Assembly (NCBI GenBank): GCA_035535995.1
Contig: DATLOZ010000027.1
Coordinates: forward strand, 62,001-126,000
Direction: 5' to 3'
DNA length: 64,000 bases
DNA from: JANYCO01 sp035535995
GTDB taxonomy: Bacteria; Bacteroidota; Bacteroidia; Cytophagales; Cytophagaceae
Every line of letters begins with the position of its first letter. Position 1 is the stretch's first letter. A program made the position numbers and the translations under genes. This document shows positions 37,152-44,910 of the stretch, piece after piece. A model generated the notes under the pieces. The model saw nothing but the letters and a program-made list of their open reading frames with translations. It was not told where the DNA came from and did not search any database.

Positions 37152-38291
37152 TTATATTGATATATAATTTATACTTTCTATTTGCTCTAAAGAGGTTTGA
37201 TTTTCGAAATTAATTTTTATTCCATTATCGAGTCCTCTAATTAAAAATTTAGGCTCATATTGAGGTATTTCTTGAGTGAGTAGTTTCTCAAGATTAGGGT
37301 CAACTGAATCTATAAACTTTTCAAAATTTGTTAAGGCTGTAAAAACAGCAGATAGAATATTTACGTCTCTTTCGGAGCTATCATATTGAGCAAATTCACT
37401 TGCTTCAAAATAATTGACATATTTTTCTCTGAACGTTTCGTTTAGTTTGGAAGGTGAAACCTCAAAATAATGAAGAAGATACCTTATGTATTGAATGAAT
37501 GCCTGTCGAAGACCATTGGGAATGTATCCTTCAGACAGACGGTATTCTTTGTAGTTGGTTTCAATTGTTTTTATAAAATACTTAAGAGTTTTACTAAATC
37601 CTAGCGCAATAATATCTGCAATGATTTCAGGTGTTCTATCTGTTCCATAAAAGAAAAAAAAGAAAAAGTTTACTTCGCATCGATTCATGTTAAATTTTCC
37701 TATTCGGAAACAATGTTCTTTGTTTTTAACAAAAGTGACTTTAGCCAAAGATGCTTGTAAATCAATATCTGCGATTGAAACAAACTTTGTTTTTCTAATT
37801 AATTTTCCTGCATTATCTTCTAACTCCTTCATGTCGGCTATCAATGGGAATGCATATACAACGGCATTCCCATTCTCTTTACCAATCCCGTCGGCAAGGT
37901 TTCTTAAAGTAAAGTGTTGGTTAGTTTTCGTACTATTTATTTTGTATTCAAAATGATCATGCGGAGCGGTAGCAAACTCGCTTGCAGGATCAGGACTGGA
38001 TAAAACTAATTCCCCTTTCTTATATTGAATAAAAAGAAGATGATTGCCCGCGCCTGTTTTTATTCTTACATCATATCCTCCACCGGCTTCTCCAGTAGGA
38101 TCATCTTTACCTTCTGTTTTTATATGGAACCCACCGGAAATAGATCTTGGGAATTTTAAAAATGGTAATCGGTGTCGAGGACGCCAATATCTCCAAAGCG
38201 GTATATCAGTAAGAAACCAGTACCAACTATCTGCGAGGTTTAAGAGCTCGTGTGTTATATTTAACTCAAGTGATTTTTCGTGAAATTTCAT
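37152..38291 (-). CDS. Unknown protein, possible QxK-type nuclease fold
   Basis: 379 residues, not recognised. Residues about 72-93 (GGYDVRIKTGAGNHLLFIQYKKG) resemble a degenerate nuclease core in which the acidic position before Lys is Gln (Asp-x(n)-Gln-x-Lys), as found in some restriction families. Trp-rich DIPLWRYWRPRHRLP is near the N-terminus. A run of six Phe (NFFFFFFYG near 206) is encoded by an A/G-only stretch on the + strand at 37657-37670 that could slip during replication or translation. It is first in a two-gene operon with the 451-aa nuclease-like protein. Confidence 0.55.
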   Translation of the reverse strand: MKFHEKSLELNITHELLNLADSWYWFLTDIPLWRYWRPRHRLPFLKFPRSISGGFHIKTEGKDDPTGEAGGGYDVRIKTGAGNHLLFIQYKKGELVLSSPDPASEFATAPHDHFEYKINSTKTNQHFTLRNLADGIGKENGNAVVYAFPLIADMKELEDNAGKLIRKTKFVSIADIDLQASLAKVTFVKNKEHCFRIGKFNMNRCEVNFFFFFFYGTDRTPEIIADIIALGFSKTLKYFIKTIETNYKEYRLSEGYIPNGLRQAFIQYIRYLLHYFEVSPSKLNETFREKYVNYFEASEFAQYDSSERDVNILSAVFTALTNFEKFIDSVDPNLEKLLTQEIPQYEPKFLIRGLDNGIKINFENQTSLEQIESINYISI

Positions 38292-38341
38292 ATTTGAAAT
38301 TAATTCTACAATCTTATTTCTAAAATATTCCTTTTAATTGC

Positions 38342-38361
38342 AATACGCTCAAAAGCGTATT
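38342..38361. repeat. AATACGCT palindrome copy 2 (right of defence cassette)
   Basis: AATACGCT-CAAA-AGCGTATT with perfect arms, lying 50 bp upstream of the nuclease operon's first start codon. With copy 1 it encloses 15.3 kb. Confidence 0.75.
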
Positions 38362-38568
38362 TTTAAAGAATAAATTTTCCTTGGGCAAACCCCTCACTAC
38401 CGTTCGGGTCGGACTTTCGCTCCAAGTCCGCGCTAATCGCACAGCCAACCCTTAACGGACTTTCCGCTCTATCCCTTTTGCATCGATGTTCACTACAGCC
38501 AGCGCAGCTCACCTCCCTGGCGGTCGGTCAGCTGCTTAGTTTTAACTCCAAGCATTCTTAAATACTCC

Positions 38569-38645
38569 GCAGGCGTACTGAACGGAGAAAAGCAATTTTG
38601 TATTTTTTAATTTATTTGCGCTTTTCTCCTTTTCAGTACACCTGC
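38569..38645. repeat. Long inverted repeat (25 bp arms)
   Basis: GCAGGCGTACTGAACGG and the following AGAAAAGC on the left pair with GCTTTTCTCC and CAGTACACCTGC on the right across a 26-bp AT-rich loop, with two differences. Confidence 0.85.
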
Positions 38646-38670
38646 TACGGTAGTGGTGAATTAAAATAAA

Positions 38671-38693
38671 AAGGCTCGAATTATTCGAGCCTT
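38671..38693. terminator. Hairpin, probable bidirectional terminator
   Basis: AAGGCTCGAAT-T-ATTCGAGCCTT; preceded by A-rich and followed by T-poor DNA, so direction is uncertain. Confidence 0.6.
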
Positions 38694-38760
38694 AGTTCAC
38701 TACCACTTTTATTTCGTCATTTCTTATAGCCCGCAAAAGTAAGAAAACCGACAATAAGAA

Positions 38761-38782
38761 AAATACGCTCTTGAACGTATTT
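38761..38782. repeat. AATACGCT-like palindrome copy 3 (degenerate)
   Basis: AAATACG and CGTATTT arms around CTCTTGAA; related to copies at 23026 and 38342. Confidence 0.5.
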
Positions 38783-38879
38783 TATAAAGATATTCTCTAA
38801 GTAGCGGTATACTCAAACAAGGCTTCGTCTCAAACGGCGGGGAGCACAAGCCAAAGCATAGTAAAGGTACGGGTCTAGT

Positions 38880-39035
38880 CTCCACAGCCGCAAGGGTTCG
38901 CTTCGCCGGAGGCAAAAAAAATCTCCACCCTCCATTGTTTCAATTCAATTTCACACACGCACTTTAACAATTCCCTTCTTTCATTAGCAGGAAGTCGGGT
39001 AGTATTTTTTTCGCTCCGCCCTTGCAGCTGTGGAG
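38880..39035. repeat. Long-range inverted repeat (17 bp, one mismatch)
   Basis: CTCCACAGCCGCAAGGG at 38880-38896 and CCCTTGCAGCTGTGGAG at 39019-39035 can close a 155-nt structure. Confidence 0.8.
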
Positions 39036-39211
39036 CCTATCCCGTGTCGCATGGCTATACTTTAGCTTGTTAGTTATGTATCGTACTATTTTTCGTTGTC
39101 GTTTGCGGGGCCAGGTTCTCTGCGTCGGCGTTTGTCGTCAGTTTCGTTTTCAGTATTCTGTCTGCGCTTATGAGCGTGAGCTTCGGGCAGGGTGGTTATT
39201 TATCAGTTATG

Positions 39212-39242
39212 GAGAGTTGCCTTTTTAGGCACTCTCTTTTTT
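39212..39242 (+). terminator. Terminator ending structured stretch 1
   Basis: GAGAGT-GCC-TTTTT-GGC-ACTCTC followed by TTTTTT, 33 bp before the next start codon. Confidence 0.75.
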
Positions 39243-39274
39243 CCTATTCTTTTCACTTTTTAAATCTCAAAATC

Positions 39275-39520
39275 ATGAACACACAAGTCAGAGTCATCAC
39301 ACATAAAGCACACGAAAAAGTTGTAGCCGATGCAATAGAGGAAGGAGGTTTTACTATAGTAGATCGCGGGTCTTACAAGCCGCTCAAAGGAATTTCTTTT
39401 GTAGTAGAGTATCCAAAGATGCCTATTACATTATCAGAAGAAATTTTGAAAAGGAATGTACTTCGCTGGCTGAAAGCACAGTTGGGAGATGAATTATTTT
39501 TTGTAGTAATGAGGCTTTAG
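39275..39520 (+). CDS. Small hypothetical protein (81 aa)
   Basis: The ATG at 39275 was chosen because upstream in-frame starts would overlap the terminator hairpin at 39212. The product (MNTQVRVITHKAHEKVVADA...) is mixed alpha/beta with no signal peptide or known motif. It is not recognised. It follows the structured non-coding stretch, and 39521-39699 after it contains no gene. Confidence 0.55.
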   Translation: MNTQVRVITHKAHEKVVADAIEEGGFTIVDRGSYKPLKGISFVVEYPKMPITLSEEILKRNVLRWLKAQLGDELFFVVMRL

Positions 39521-39699
39521 CCCTCATTACACAACTTGTTGATAATTCTTTTTCTTGAAATAAGAACACTGTTGAGTAATGAATCTGTTAATGTGTTGTT
39601 TTAATCCATGAAAAATAATATTCACCTTTTTTCGTTTTACTAATGAACAGGTAAACAAGAAATAAACTGGTTATATTTATGATCAGTAGGAGGCAGGTT

Positions 39700-39909
39700 A
39701 TGAAATTCACGAAAGTAGAAGAACAACGGAATGAGTATCTCTTGGTTTATTTTGTCGATAGCCAACAGAGAAAACAAGGGGAATTACTCTGCTATAAAAC
39801 AGAAGGGAAACTTCCCTCACAGGAAAATCTTTTATTCATTGAAGAGTATAAGGACAATGTTCTTTTAGACAAGAGATGGATGAAGTTACCGGAATTTGTT
39901 CTGGTATAA
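39700..39909 (+). CDS. Small hypothetical protein (69-76 aa)
   Basis: MKFTKVEEQRNEYLLVYFVD begins at 39700, preceded by AGGAGG (39687-39692), an unusually good Shine-Dalgarno for this phylum; a start at 39679 would add seven residues. Predicted beta-rich, cytoplasmic, not recognised. A terminator follows at 39948. Confidence 0.55.
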   Translation: MKFTKVEEQRNEYLLVYFVDSQQRKQGELLCYKTEGKLPSQENLLFIEEYKDNVLLDKRWMKLPEFVLV

Positions 39910-39947
39910 AATAGTTAATTATAAGGATCAATATTTTGTTGAGAGTT

Positions 39948-39987
39948 CCGGGAACGTTACGCCCGTCTGCTGTTCCCGGTTTTTTTA
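39948..39987 (+). terminator. Terminator
   Basis: CCGGGAAC and GTTCCCGG arms with a run of seven T. Confidence 0.85.
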
Positions 39988-40163
39988 TGTCCGATCAGAA
40001 ATAAAATGATGTGATTCGTGCTGCGCAGTAAATGGGCTGCAAAACTCAACTGCCGCAGGTTTATAGGCGTTCGTCCGTTGCTCACTTAGTTCCGGTGTGC
40101 AGTCCTGCAAGGCTTCCCTTCGGTTCGGTCGTGCAGGCGCATTCGCACAGGCCAACGCGGCAC

Positions 40164-40253
40164 CATCCTGGAGCGGCGCTTTGTGACATGCCACTATGCC
40201 TGCGCGCAGATCGGCCCTCTATAGTGGCATGTCACATGCCCCTCTCCAGGATG
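40164..40253. repeat. Hairpin 1 of the array
   Basis: CATCCTGGAG/CTCCAGGATG outer arms and GTGACATGCCACTAT/ATAGTGGCATGTCAC inner arms, both perfect. Confidence 0.9.
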
Positions 40254-40286
40254 TCGCAACACCAGGCGCCTTCCTCCCTCAGCCGT

Positions 40287-40369
40287 TGCAGGAGCGGAGC
40301 TTCTGAAGAGCCACTAAGCCCGCGCACATCCCGCCCCGCAATTAGTGGCACTTCACGCGCTCCTCTGCA
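40287..40369. repeat. Hairpin 2 of the array
   Basis: TGCAGGAGCG/CGCTCC-TGCA outer arms and GAAGAGCCACTAA/TTAGTGGCACTTC inner arms (one mismatch). It shares GCCACTA with hairpin 1. Confidence 0.85.
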
Positions 40370-40397
40370 CACCTCCACACGTTGCGCTACTCCGCAC

Positions 40398-40480
40398 GGC
40401 GCCTTCCTCTTGTGTGCGGTCAGCTGTTTTGCTTGCGCACAGGTCCGGCCCGCACAGCTCACCGCACACAAGCCGGCGCC
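40398..40480. repeat. Hairpin 3 of the array
   Basis: GGCGCC at both ends; CTTGTGTGCGGT and AGCTGT on the left pair with ACAGCT and ACCGCACACAAG on the right, one mismatch in 19. Confidence 0.9.
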
Positions 40481-40502
40481 AGTTTCTGGCTCGCCTGCTC
40501 TA

Positions 40503-40557
40503 CGCCGCACACGCTGCCAGTCGCGCTGACGCGCTCCTCCTGGCAGGCGTGCGGCGT
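40503..40557. repeat. Hairpin 4 of the array
   Basis: CGCCGCAC...CGCTGCCAG pairs with CTGGCAGGCG-GCGGCG; one bulge. Confidence 0.8.
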
Positions 40558-40823
40558 GCTCGCAGCGGCTTCGCCGACTGGTTGACCATTAGCCTTCTGT
40601 TTGAGATTTATGCTATCAACTTAAAAAAGTTATAATTGGACAACAGCTTGTTGTCTAATTATAATTGATTGATTATAATTATCTTATGAGTTATTAGTGG
40701 GATGTTGGTTTTTACTTTAAAAAATGTAAAAAAGTCGCATATTTCGTATTAAAAATAAACCTTTACTAGGGAATTAGCGTTATATTTGAAGAAAATTAAC
40801 GTTCAGCCTTATTTTTCCTAATT

Positions 40824-42122
40824 ATGATACTAGATCTAACAATAAACAATTTTCGCTCCTTTAAGGAAGAAAATAACTTTAGCATGAGGGCGCAGCGAAA
40901 AATTAAAGAGTTTGACAACAATGTAAAGAATGTGCCTAACAAGGTCAACAATAGCATTGATGTTTTAAAATCTGCTGTAATATATGGACGAAACTCTTCC
41001 GGGAAAAGTAATTTCTTGAAAGCTCTTATGGCATTACAATTTATGGTACATAAATCTTCTTCTTTTGAAGTTGATGAAGAAATCGCACCATATGAACCTT
41101 ATTTACTAGATGAAAAAAATGTTGATCAGCCAGTAGAATTAACTTTAGATTTCATTGCTAAAAATAATATACAATATACTTATCGAGTAGTTTATAATTC
41201 GAAAGAATTTCTTCACGAAAGTCTTATATTTTATCCTAAGTTACATCATGCAACGCTGTTCCTAAGAAATGCGGGTAAGCCAATTAAATATGGAGAGTAT
41301 TTTACTGGCAGTAAAAAAGAACTTGAAGATAAATTATATCCAAATCAATTACTTCTTTCAAAAGCTGGTAGCAACAAAATAGAATCTTTAATAGAGCCTT
41401 ATCTCTTTTTTAAAGATTCAATAATGACAAGTATGTTTCATGATCTTGAATACGATGATCTTCTTATTCAAACGTTCACTGATAAAATGGTAAGTGGAGA
41501 AGTTCCTCATCTTGTTGAAAATATTAGTAAGCTACTTGATAATGCTGATACAGGAATTAAAGGAATTACTGTTAAAGAAATAGACCCTGAAAAATTTAGA
41601 TTCCCAGATGAAATACCAGAAGAGGATAGAAAAAAAATCATTGATAAATATAAGTACCAAATAAAAACGAAACATAGATTCTTCAAGAATGGTAAAGAAG
41701 CGGATTATACATTATTCTCGCTTAATGATGAATCAACCGGTACCATCAAGTTAATTGCTCTAGGAGGCCTTATTCTAGAAGCAATTTCGAAAGGCAATGT
41801 TCTTGTTATTGATGAAATGGATAAGAGTCTTCATTCTAAATTAACAAAGTCTCTTGTACGGCTTTTTCACAATCCTAAAACGAATCCAAAAGGTGCGCAA
41901 TTAATTTTTGCAACACATGATACTAACCTGATGGATAATGAACTTTATCGAAGAGATCAGATTTGGTTTATAGAAAAGGAGTATGAGGGCAATAGCCGTC
42001 TTTATGCGCTTTCAGATATTGAAGGTGTTAGAAAAGATGTACCCTTTGATAAATGGTATATGTCAGGAAAACTTGGAAGTACTCCAGTTATTAATGATTT
42101 AGCTTTTGATTTTACCTTATAA
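40824..42122 (+). CDS. AAA15-type ATPase of an AbiL/RloA-like defence pair
   Basis: 432 residues. NFRSFKEENNF is the usual start of this ABC-like ATPase family, YGRNSSGKSNFLKAL is Walker A (about 53-60), VLVIDEMDKSLH is Walker B, and FATHDTNLMD holds the switch His. Partner genes decide the family: here an RloB-like protein starts 2 bp downstream. AbiLi/AbiLii and RloA/RloB pairs are known or predicted abortive-infection systems. The ATPase is probably the phage sensor. Confidence 0.85.
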   Translation: MILDLTINNFRSFKEENNFSMRAQRKIKEFDNNVKNVPNKVNNSIDVLKSAVIYGRNSSGKSNFLKALMALQFMVHKSSSFEVDEEIAPYEPYLLDEKNVDQPVELTLDFIAKNNIQYTYRVVYNSKEFLHESLIFYPKLHHATLFLRNAGKPIKYGEYFTGSKKELEDKLYPNQLLLSKAGSNKIESLIEPYLFFKDSIMTSMFHDLEYDDLLIQTFTDKMVSGEVPHLVENISKLLDNADTGIKGITVKEIDPEKFRFPDEIPEEDRKKIIDKYKYQIKTKHRFFKNGKEADYTLFSLNDESTGTIKLIALGGLILEAISKGNVLVIDEMDKSLHSKLTKSLVRLFHNPKTNPKGAQLIFATHDTNLMDNELYRRDQIWFIEKEYEGNSRLYALSDIEGVRKDVPFDKWYMSGKLGSTPVINDLAFDFTL

Positions 42123-42124
42123 GA

Positions 42125-42748
42125 ATGAAGAAAAAAACGGTAAATAAAAAGCGCCCTAACATACCTTTAGGCAAGAGAGGACTAATATTATGTGAAGGAG
42201 AAACAGAAGAAAATTATTTTAAAGGTCTTATATCACACGATAAGAATAGAAGACGTTTAGCTTCTGTGAGTGTAGAAATCTACAAACCGAAAGATCATAC
42301 TCCTAAAGGATTAATAAATGAAGCGAAAAGAAAAATCAAAGAAGCCAAGAGTTTAAAAAACCCTTACCATTTTGCATATATTGTTTTTGATAAAGATGGG
42401 CATCAAAATATTCCTTTCGTATTTGATGAATCAGTAAAATCAAAAGACCCCCAAATAGAAATTGCTTTTACAGCGACTTGTTTTGAATATTTTGTTCTAT
42501 TGCATTTTGAAAAATCTGCCAAACCATGTACAAAGTGTGATCAAGTTATAAAGCAGCTAAAAGAGCACTTACCTGATTATGAAAAAGCAGGAAATTTATA
42601 TGTGAAGCTTTTAGAATATAAAGATGTTGGCATTGCAAATAGCGAATGGAGTGAATCAAATAAGGATCCACAAAAGAGAATTTATGAAGTAGATGCTTTT
42701 TGCAATGTTCATAGATTAATAAAGTTTCTTGATGACTTAAATACGTAA
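42125..42748 (+). CDS. RloB-like protein (AbiLii type)
   Basis: 207 residues. LILCEGETEENYF (about 18-30) is the RloB signature with the acidic residues of a TOPRIM-like nuclease fold; IVFDKDGH provides the second acidic motif. It is the probable effector of the pair with the upstream ATPase. A perfect terminator follows at 42808. Confidence 0.85.
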   Translation: MKKKTVNKKRPNIPLGKRGLILCEGETEENYFKGLISHDKNRRRLASVSVEIYKPKDHTPKGLINEAKRKIKEAKSLKNPYHFAYIVFDKDGHQNIPFVFDESVKSKDPQIEIAFTATCFEYFVLLHFEKSAKPCTKCDQVIKQLKEHLPDYEKAGNLYVKLLEYKDVGIANSEWSESNKDPQKRIYEVDAFCNVHRLIKFLDDLNT

Positions 42749-43084
42749 GTATTGTCAAGTCTTTAATATTGAATACTCTTTCTTGCTTCCGCTTTAATCT
42801 TTTAATTATGTCCAGTTTTTTAGTAAAAAAACTGGACATTTTTGTATGTTAGAATATTCTGTAGGTCTTGCAAATAGAGAGCTATAGACATTCAATGCTT
42901 TTTTCACCGTGAGATATTTTACCCTCTGGTGAAAAATATTTCAGTTCAAAAGAGGAATTTCGATAAGAGAACAAACATTAAAAATCGCGTTTTTTAATGT
43001 TTAGTACCAAAAGTGACCTTAAAACAGAGTGGAGGAAAAGCAGTAGACCTTAAAAAATGAATATTTTAATGTTTGCTATGAAAA
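42749..43084. other. Intergenic region with two hairpins, no gene
   Basis: Besides the terminator at 42808-42839, GATATTTTACC and GGTGAAAAATATTTC (about 42913-42941) can form an imperfect hairpin. No coding potential was seen. Confidence 0.6.
42808..42843 (+). terminator. Terminator of the AbiL-like operon
   Basis: ATGTCCAGTTTTTT-AGT-AAAAAAACTGGACAT, followed by TTTT; works in both directions. Confidence 0.9.
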
Positions 43085-43294
43085 CTATTTCTTATTCGGG
43101 ATCAATAATTCCCGGACATCTATATCCAATAGTTGGGCTATTTGATAAAAAGTTTCAATTGTTGGTTGCATATCATTAGTACACCAACGTGAAACAGTTG
43201 ACTTATCCCTACCAAGTTCCTCTGCCAGCCATTTCGCCGACTTATCATGTTCTGCAAGGACTATTTTAATTCTGTTATACTTTTGGTTGGGCAT
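43085..43294 (-). CDS. XRE-family HTH protein, tandem copy A
   Basis: 69 residues forming a single Cro/CI-type helix-turn-helix: KSAKWLAEELGRDKSTVSRW, then PTIETFYQIAQLLDIDVREL. The neighbouring gene at 43370-43579 encodes a paralogue with about 60% identical residues in the same orientation, so this is a tandem duplication. Such small XRE proteins regulate defence or mobile-element operons. No toxin partner is evident. Confidence 0.8.
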   Translation of the reverse strand: MPNQKYNRIKIVLAEHDKSAKWLAEELGRDKSTVSRWCTNDMQPTIETFYQIAQLLDIDVRELLIPNKK

Positions 43295-43369
43295 GAATAA
43301 TTTAAAAATTAATTAAAAATAAAAACAGATCATCAATTGGTTAGATTGTTTTAAAAAGTTAAGGAGATA

Positions 43370-43579
43370 TTACTTCTTACTTGGAACCAATAATTCTCTA
43401 ACATCAACATCTAAAGCCTCAGCAATTTCATACAAAGTCTCAACAGTGGGTTGCATTTGATTTGTACACCATTTAGAAACGGTTGTGCGGTTCTTATTAA
43501 GTGTTTCAGCCAGCCAATTATTAGTTTTGCCTCTTTCTGCGAGCACTGCTTTAATTCTGTTACTTGCTTTTTTACTCAT
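43370..43579 (-). CDS. XRE-family HTH protein, tandem copy B
   Basis: 69 residues: NWLAETLNKNRTTVSKW and PTVETLYEIAEALDVDVREL align with copy A without gaps. It is upstream of copy A, with a 75-bp AT-rich spacer. Divergently arranged with the 101-aa gene starting at 43739, whose promoter region it shares. Confidence 0.8.
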   Translation of the reverse strand: MSKKASNRIKAVLAERGKTNNWLAETLNKNRTTVSKWCTNQMQPTVETLYEIAEALDVDVRELLVPSKK

Positions 43580-43738
43580 CTTATTTAGCTATAGAAGTAA
43601 ATTATGAAGCAAAATAAGCATAATGGCAAAACTACAATTCTTTGATTTTTAGCTTTTAACAGTTCATTTGAATATAAATAATAATCAAATATTGCTTTCA
43701 AAGCATAAAATGAATATTTTTAAACAAATTATTTAGCT

Positions 43739-44044
43739 ATGAAAGTCGAACAAAAACAACTCATTTTATCACTCATAAAAGACGATCTGATTAACTGCAA
43801 ACTTGTGAATTCTTTAAATGACATAGGTTTAAGTGCCGATGATTATTTACTTCACCTGAGCGAAACAGTCTTTAAGCTTATGGGTTTTAAAGCTTCAAAA
43901 GAAACAGAAGTTATTTATGAGTATTATATGGATCTCACTGAGAGAGCAAAGTTGATTGATATTTCAAGATCACGTCAACGGTTTGATGAACTCGCACTTG
44001 AAATATACAACGAACTATTACTTAGAAAGCCTCTAAAAGCATAA
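43739..44044 (+). CDS. Hypothetical protein (101 aa)
   Basis: A helical protein (KVEQKQLILSLIKDDLINCK, KLMGFKASKETEVIYEYYMDL). Not recognised. Divergent from the tandem HTH genes and followed by an imperfect terminator at 44059-44083. Codon use looks like its neighbours. Similar small helical proteins are common on Bacteroidota elements. Confidence 0.6.
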   Translation: MKVEQKQLILSLIKDDLINCKLVNSLNDIGLSADDYLLHLSETVFKLMGFKASKETEVIYEYYMDLTERAKLIDISRSRQRFDELALEIYNELLLRKPLKA

Positions 44045-44058
44045 AAATTCCGAATTAG

Positions 44059-44083
44059 ATTTTCCCGTCACTGACGGGGAAAT
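44059..44083 (+). terminator. Weak terminator
   Basis: ATTTTCCCGTC-ACT-GACGGGGAAAT with one wobble pair, no T run. Confidence 0.45.
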
Positions 44084-44122
44084 TAGAATCACTGGGTAGA
44101 TTTATAATAGCATTCATAAATA

Positions 44123-44148
44123 CAAAAGGCCTCAACAGAGGCCTTTTG
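44123..44148. terminator. Bidirectional terminator closing the retron unit
   Basis: CAAAAGGCCTC-AACA-GAGGCCTTTTG. The same AGGCCTC/GAGGCCT stem occurs at the other end of the unit (46779-46804). Confidence 0.85.
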
Positions 44149-44166
44149 TTAATTCAATAATATTAT

Positions 44167-44331
44167 TTATCTGCTTACATGTAAATGTTTGGCATTATGA
44201 ACAGCAGCTTTTTTCTTTCGTTTAGCTTTATCTTTCCGGATATATTCACTAATGCTTCTTTTTTCTTCTTCTGTCAAAGGAGTAGGATCAAATATAACCT
44301 CTACATCATCAAGTTCAATTTTCTTTTTCAT
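44167..44331 (-). CDS. Small basic protein (54 aa) at the end of the retron operon
   Basis: The frame starts at ATG 44331-44329 overlapping the stop of the GNAT-like gene (ATGA), and ends at 44167. The product begins MKKKIELDDVEVIFDPTPLT and ends in a basic stretch (KDKAKRKKKAAVHNAKHLH). Tight coupling argues that it is real. It could be an antitoxin, an RNA-binding subunit or a targeting peptide for its upstream partner. Not recognised. Confidence 0.6.
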   Translation of the reverse strand: MKKKIELDDVEVIFDPTPLTEEEKRSISEYIRKDKAKRKKKAAVHNAKHLHVSR

Positions 44332-44855
44332 GAGTTATAATATTTGTCTATTAATTTCAAAGCTGCTTTAGTATCAATTATCATTAAATGTCCGCCAAAA
44401 TGTATAGCCCCTAATGTTGCTTCGTAATGGGTAATCAGCTTGGTTTTAGAACGAAAAGATACATACCCTTCGGTTCCTCTCAAATATGACTGATTGCATG
44501 CAAATGCTACCAGATTTCCACATACACCTGCATACATTTTTTTTGCACCTACATTAAATGGAGCACTTTCTATCAGATGCATAAATACATTATCATCCTC
44601 TGGAGATAAGCTGATCAATCCTTGGATAACATTTACATTTCCGACTATTACTAATTTATAAACTGTACGGTCAACCTGCTTGTATTCTGTTTTCCAGTCA
44701 AAGTTCCACCCATTTTTTTTAGTAATTCCTTTCAAATCATTTGGAGTAACGGGTAAAACTTCTGTTTTAAAGCTATCCTTAGAAATTACATTTTCTATGG
44801 AGTTCGTAAGCTTGTCAACAGTGAAATCCAGAAGGTATTTTTTAGCTTTTTTCAC
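44328..44855 (-). CDS. Unknown protein with GNAT-like C-terminal half, retron-associated
   Basis: 175 residues. The second half (GAKKMYAGVCGNLVAFACNQ, then THYEATLGAIHFGGHLMIID) has the order of an acetyl-CoA-binding turn, a helix, and the Tyr-x-x-x-Leu-Gly segment of GNAT acetyltransferases, but the Q/RxxGxG motif is not canonical (KMYAGVCG). It follows the reverse transcriptase with a 55-bp gap, in the position where retrons carry their effector, so it is the best candidate effector. The function is inference. Confidence 0.5.
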   Translation of the reverse strand: MKKAKKYLLDFTVDKLTNSIENVISKDSFKTEVLPVTPNDLKGITKKNGWNFDWKTEYKQVDRTVYKLVIVGNVNVIQGLISLSPEDDNVFMHLIESAPFNVGAKKMYAGVCGNLVAFACNQSYLRGTEGYVSFRSKTKLITHYEATLGAIHFGGHLMIIDTKAALKLIDKYYNS

Positions 44856-44910
44856 TCGACTAAAGTTACAAAAAAATGTTAAAATTTACTACTATTATTT
44901 GCGTTAAATG

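Larger units (their letters stand above)
38362..39242. other. Non-coding, GC-rich, heavily structured stretch 1
   Basis: No credible gene in about 880 bp. It holds a hairpin GGACTT/AAGTCC at 38408-38433, a 25-bp inverted repeat (38569-38593 with 38620-38645), and a terminator-like stem at 38671-38693. The longest pairing is CTCCACAGC-GCAAGGG at 38880-38896 with its complement at 39019-39035, and both copies continue into a weaker match upstream (ACGGG...TAG). The stretch ends in a terminator at 39212-39242. This could be one or more structured RNAs or an element-maintenance site. Confidence 0.6.
39988..40823. other. Non-coding, GC-rich hairpin array (stretch 2) and AT-rich leader
   Basis: From 40164 to about 40557 four long imperfect hairpins follow each other. 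Open frames here on both strands are by-products of high GC and show no family. 40640-40823 is AT-rich and would hold the promoter of the AbiL-like operon. Confidence 0.65.

Noticed and set aside
38362..39242. tmRNA, RNase P RNA or group II intron
   Set aside because: Looked for the conserved termini and core sequences of these RNAs and for an intron-encoded protein; none found.
40164..40557. Integron attC array
   Set aside because: Hairpins lack the GTTRRRY/RYYYAAC boxes, and no integron integrase or gene cassettes lie between them.
40032..40635. Overlapping frames on both strands in the GC-rich stretch
   Set aside because: Cys/Arg/Pro/Ser-rich translations on several frames at once, no family; the DNA is explained by long hairpins.
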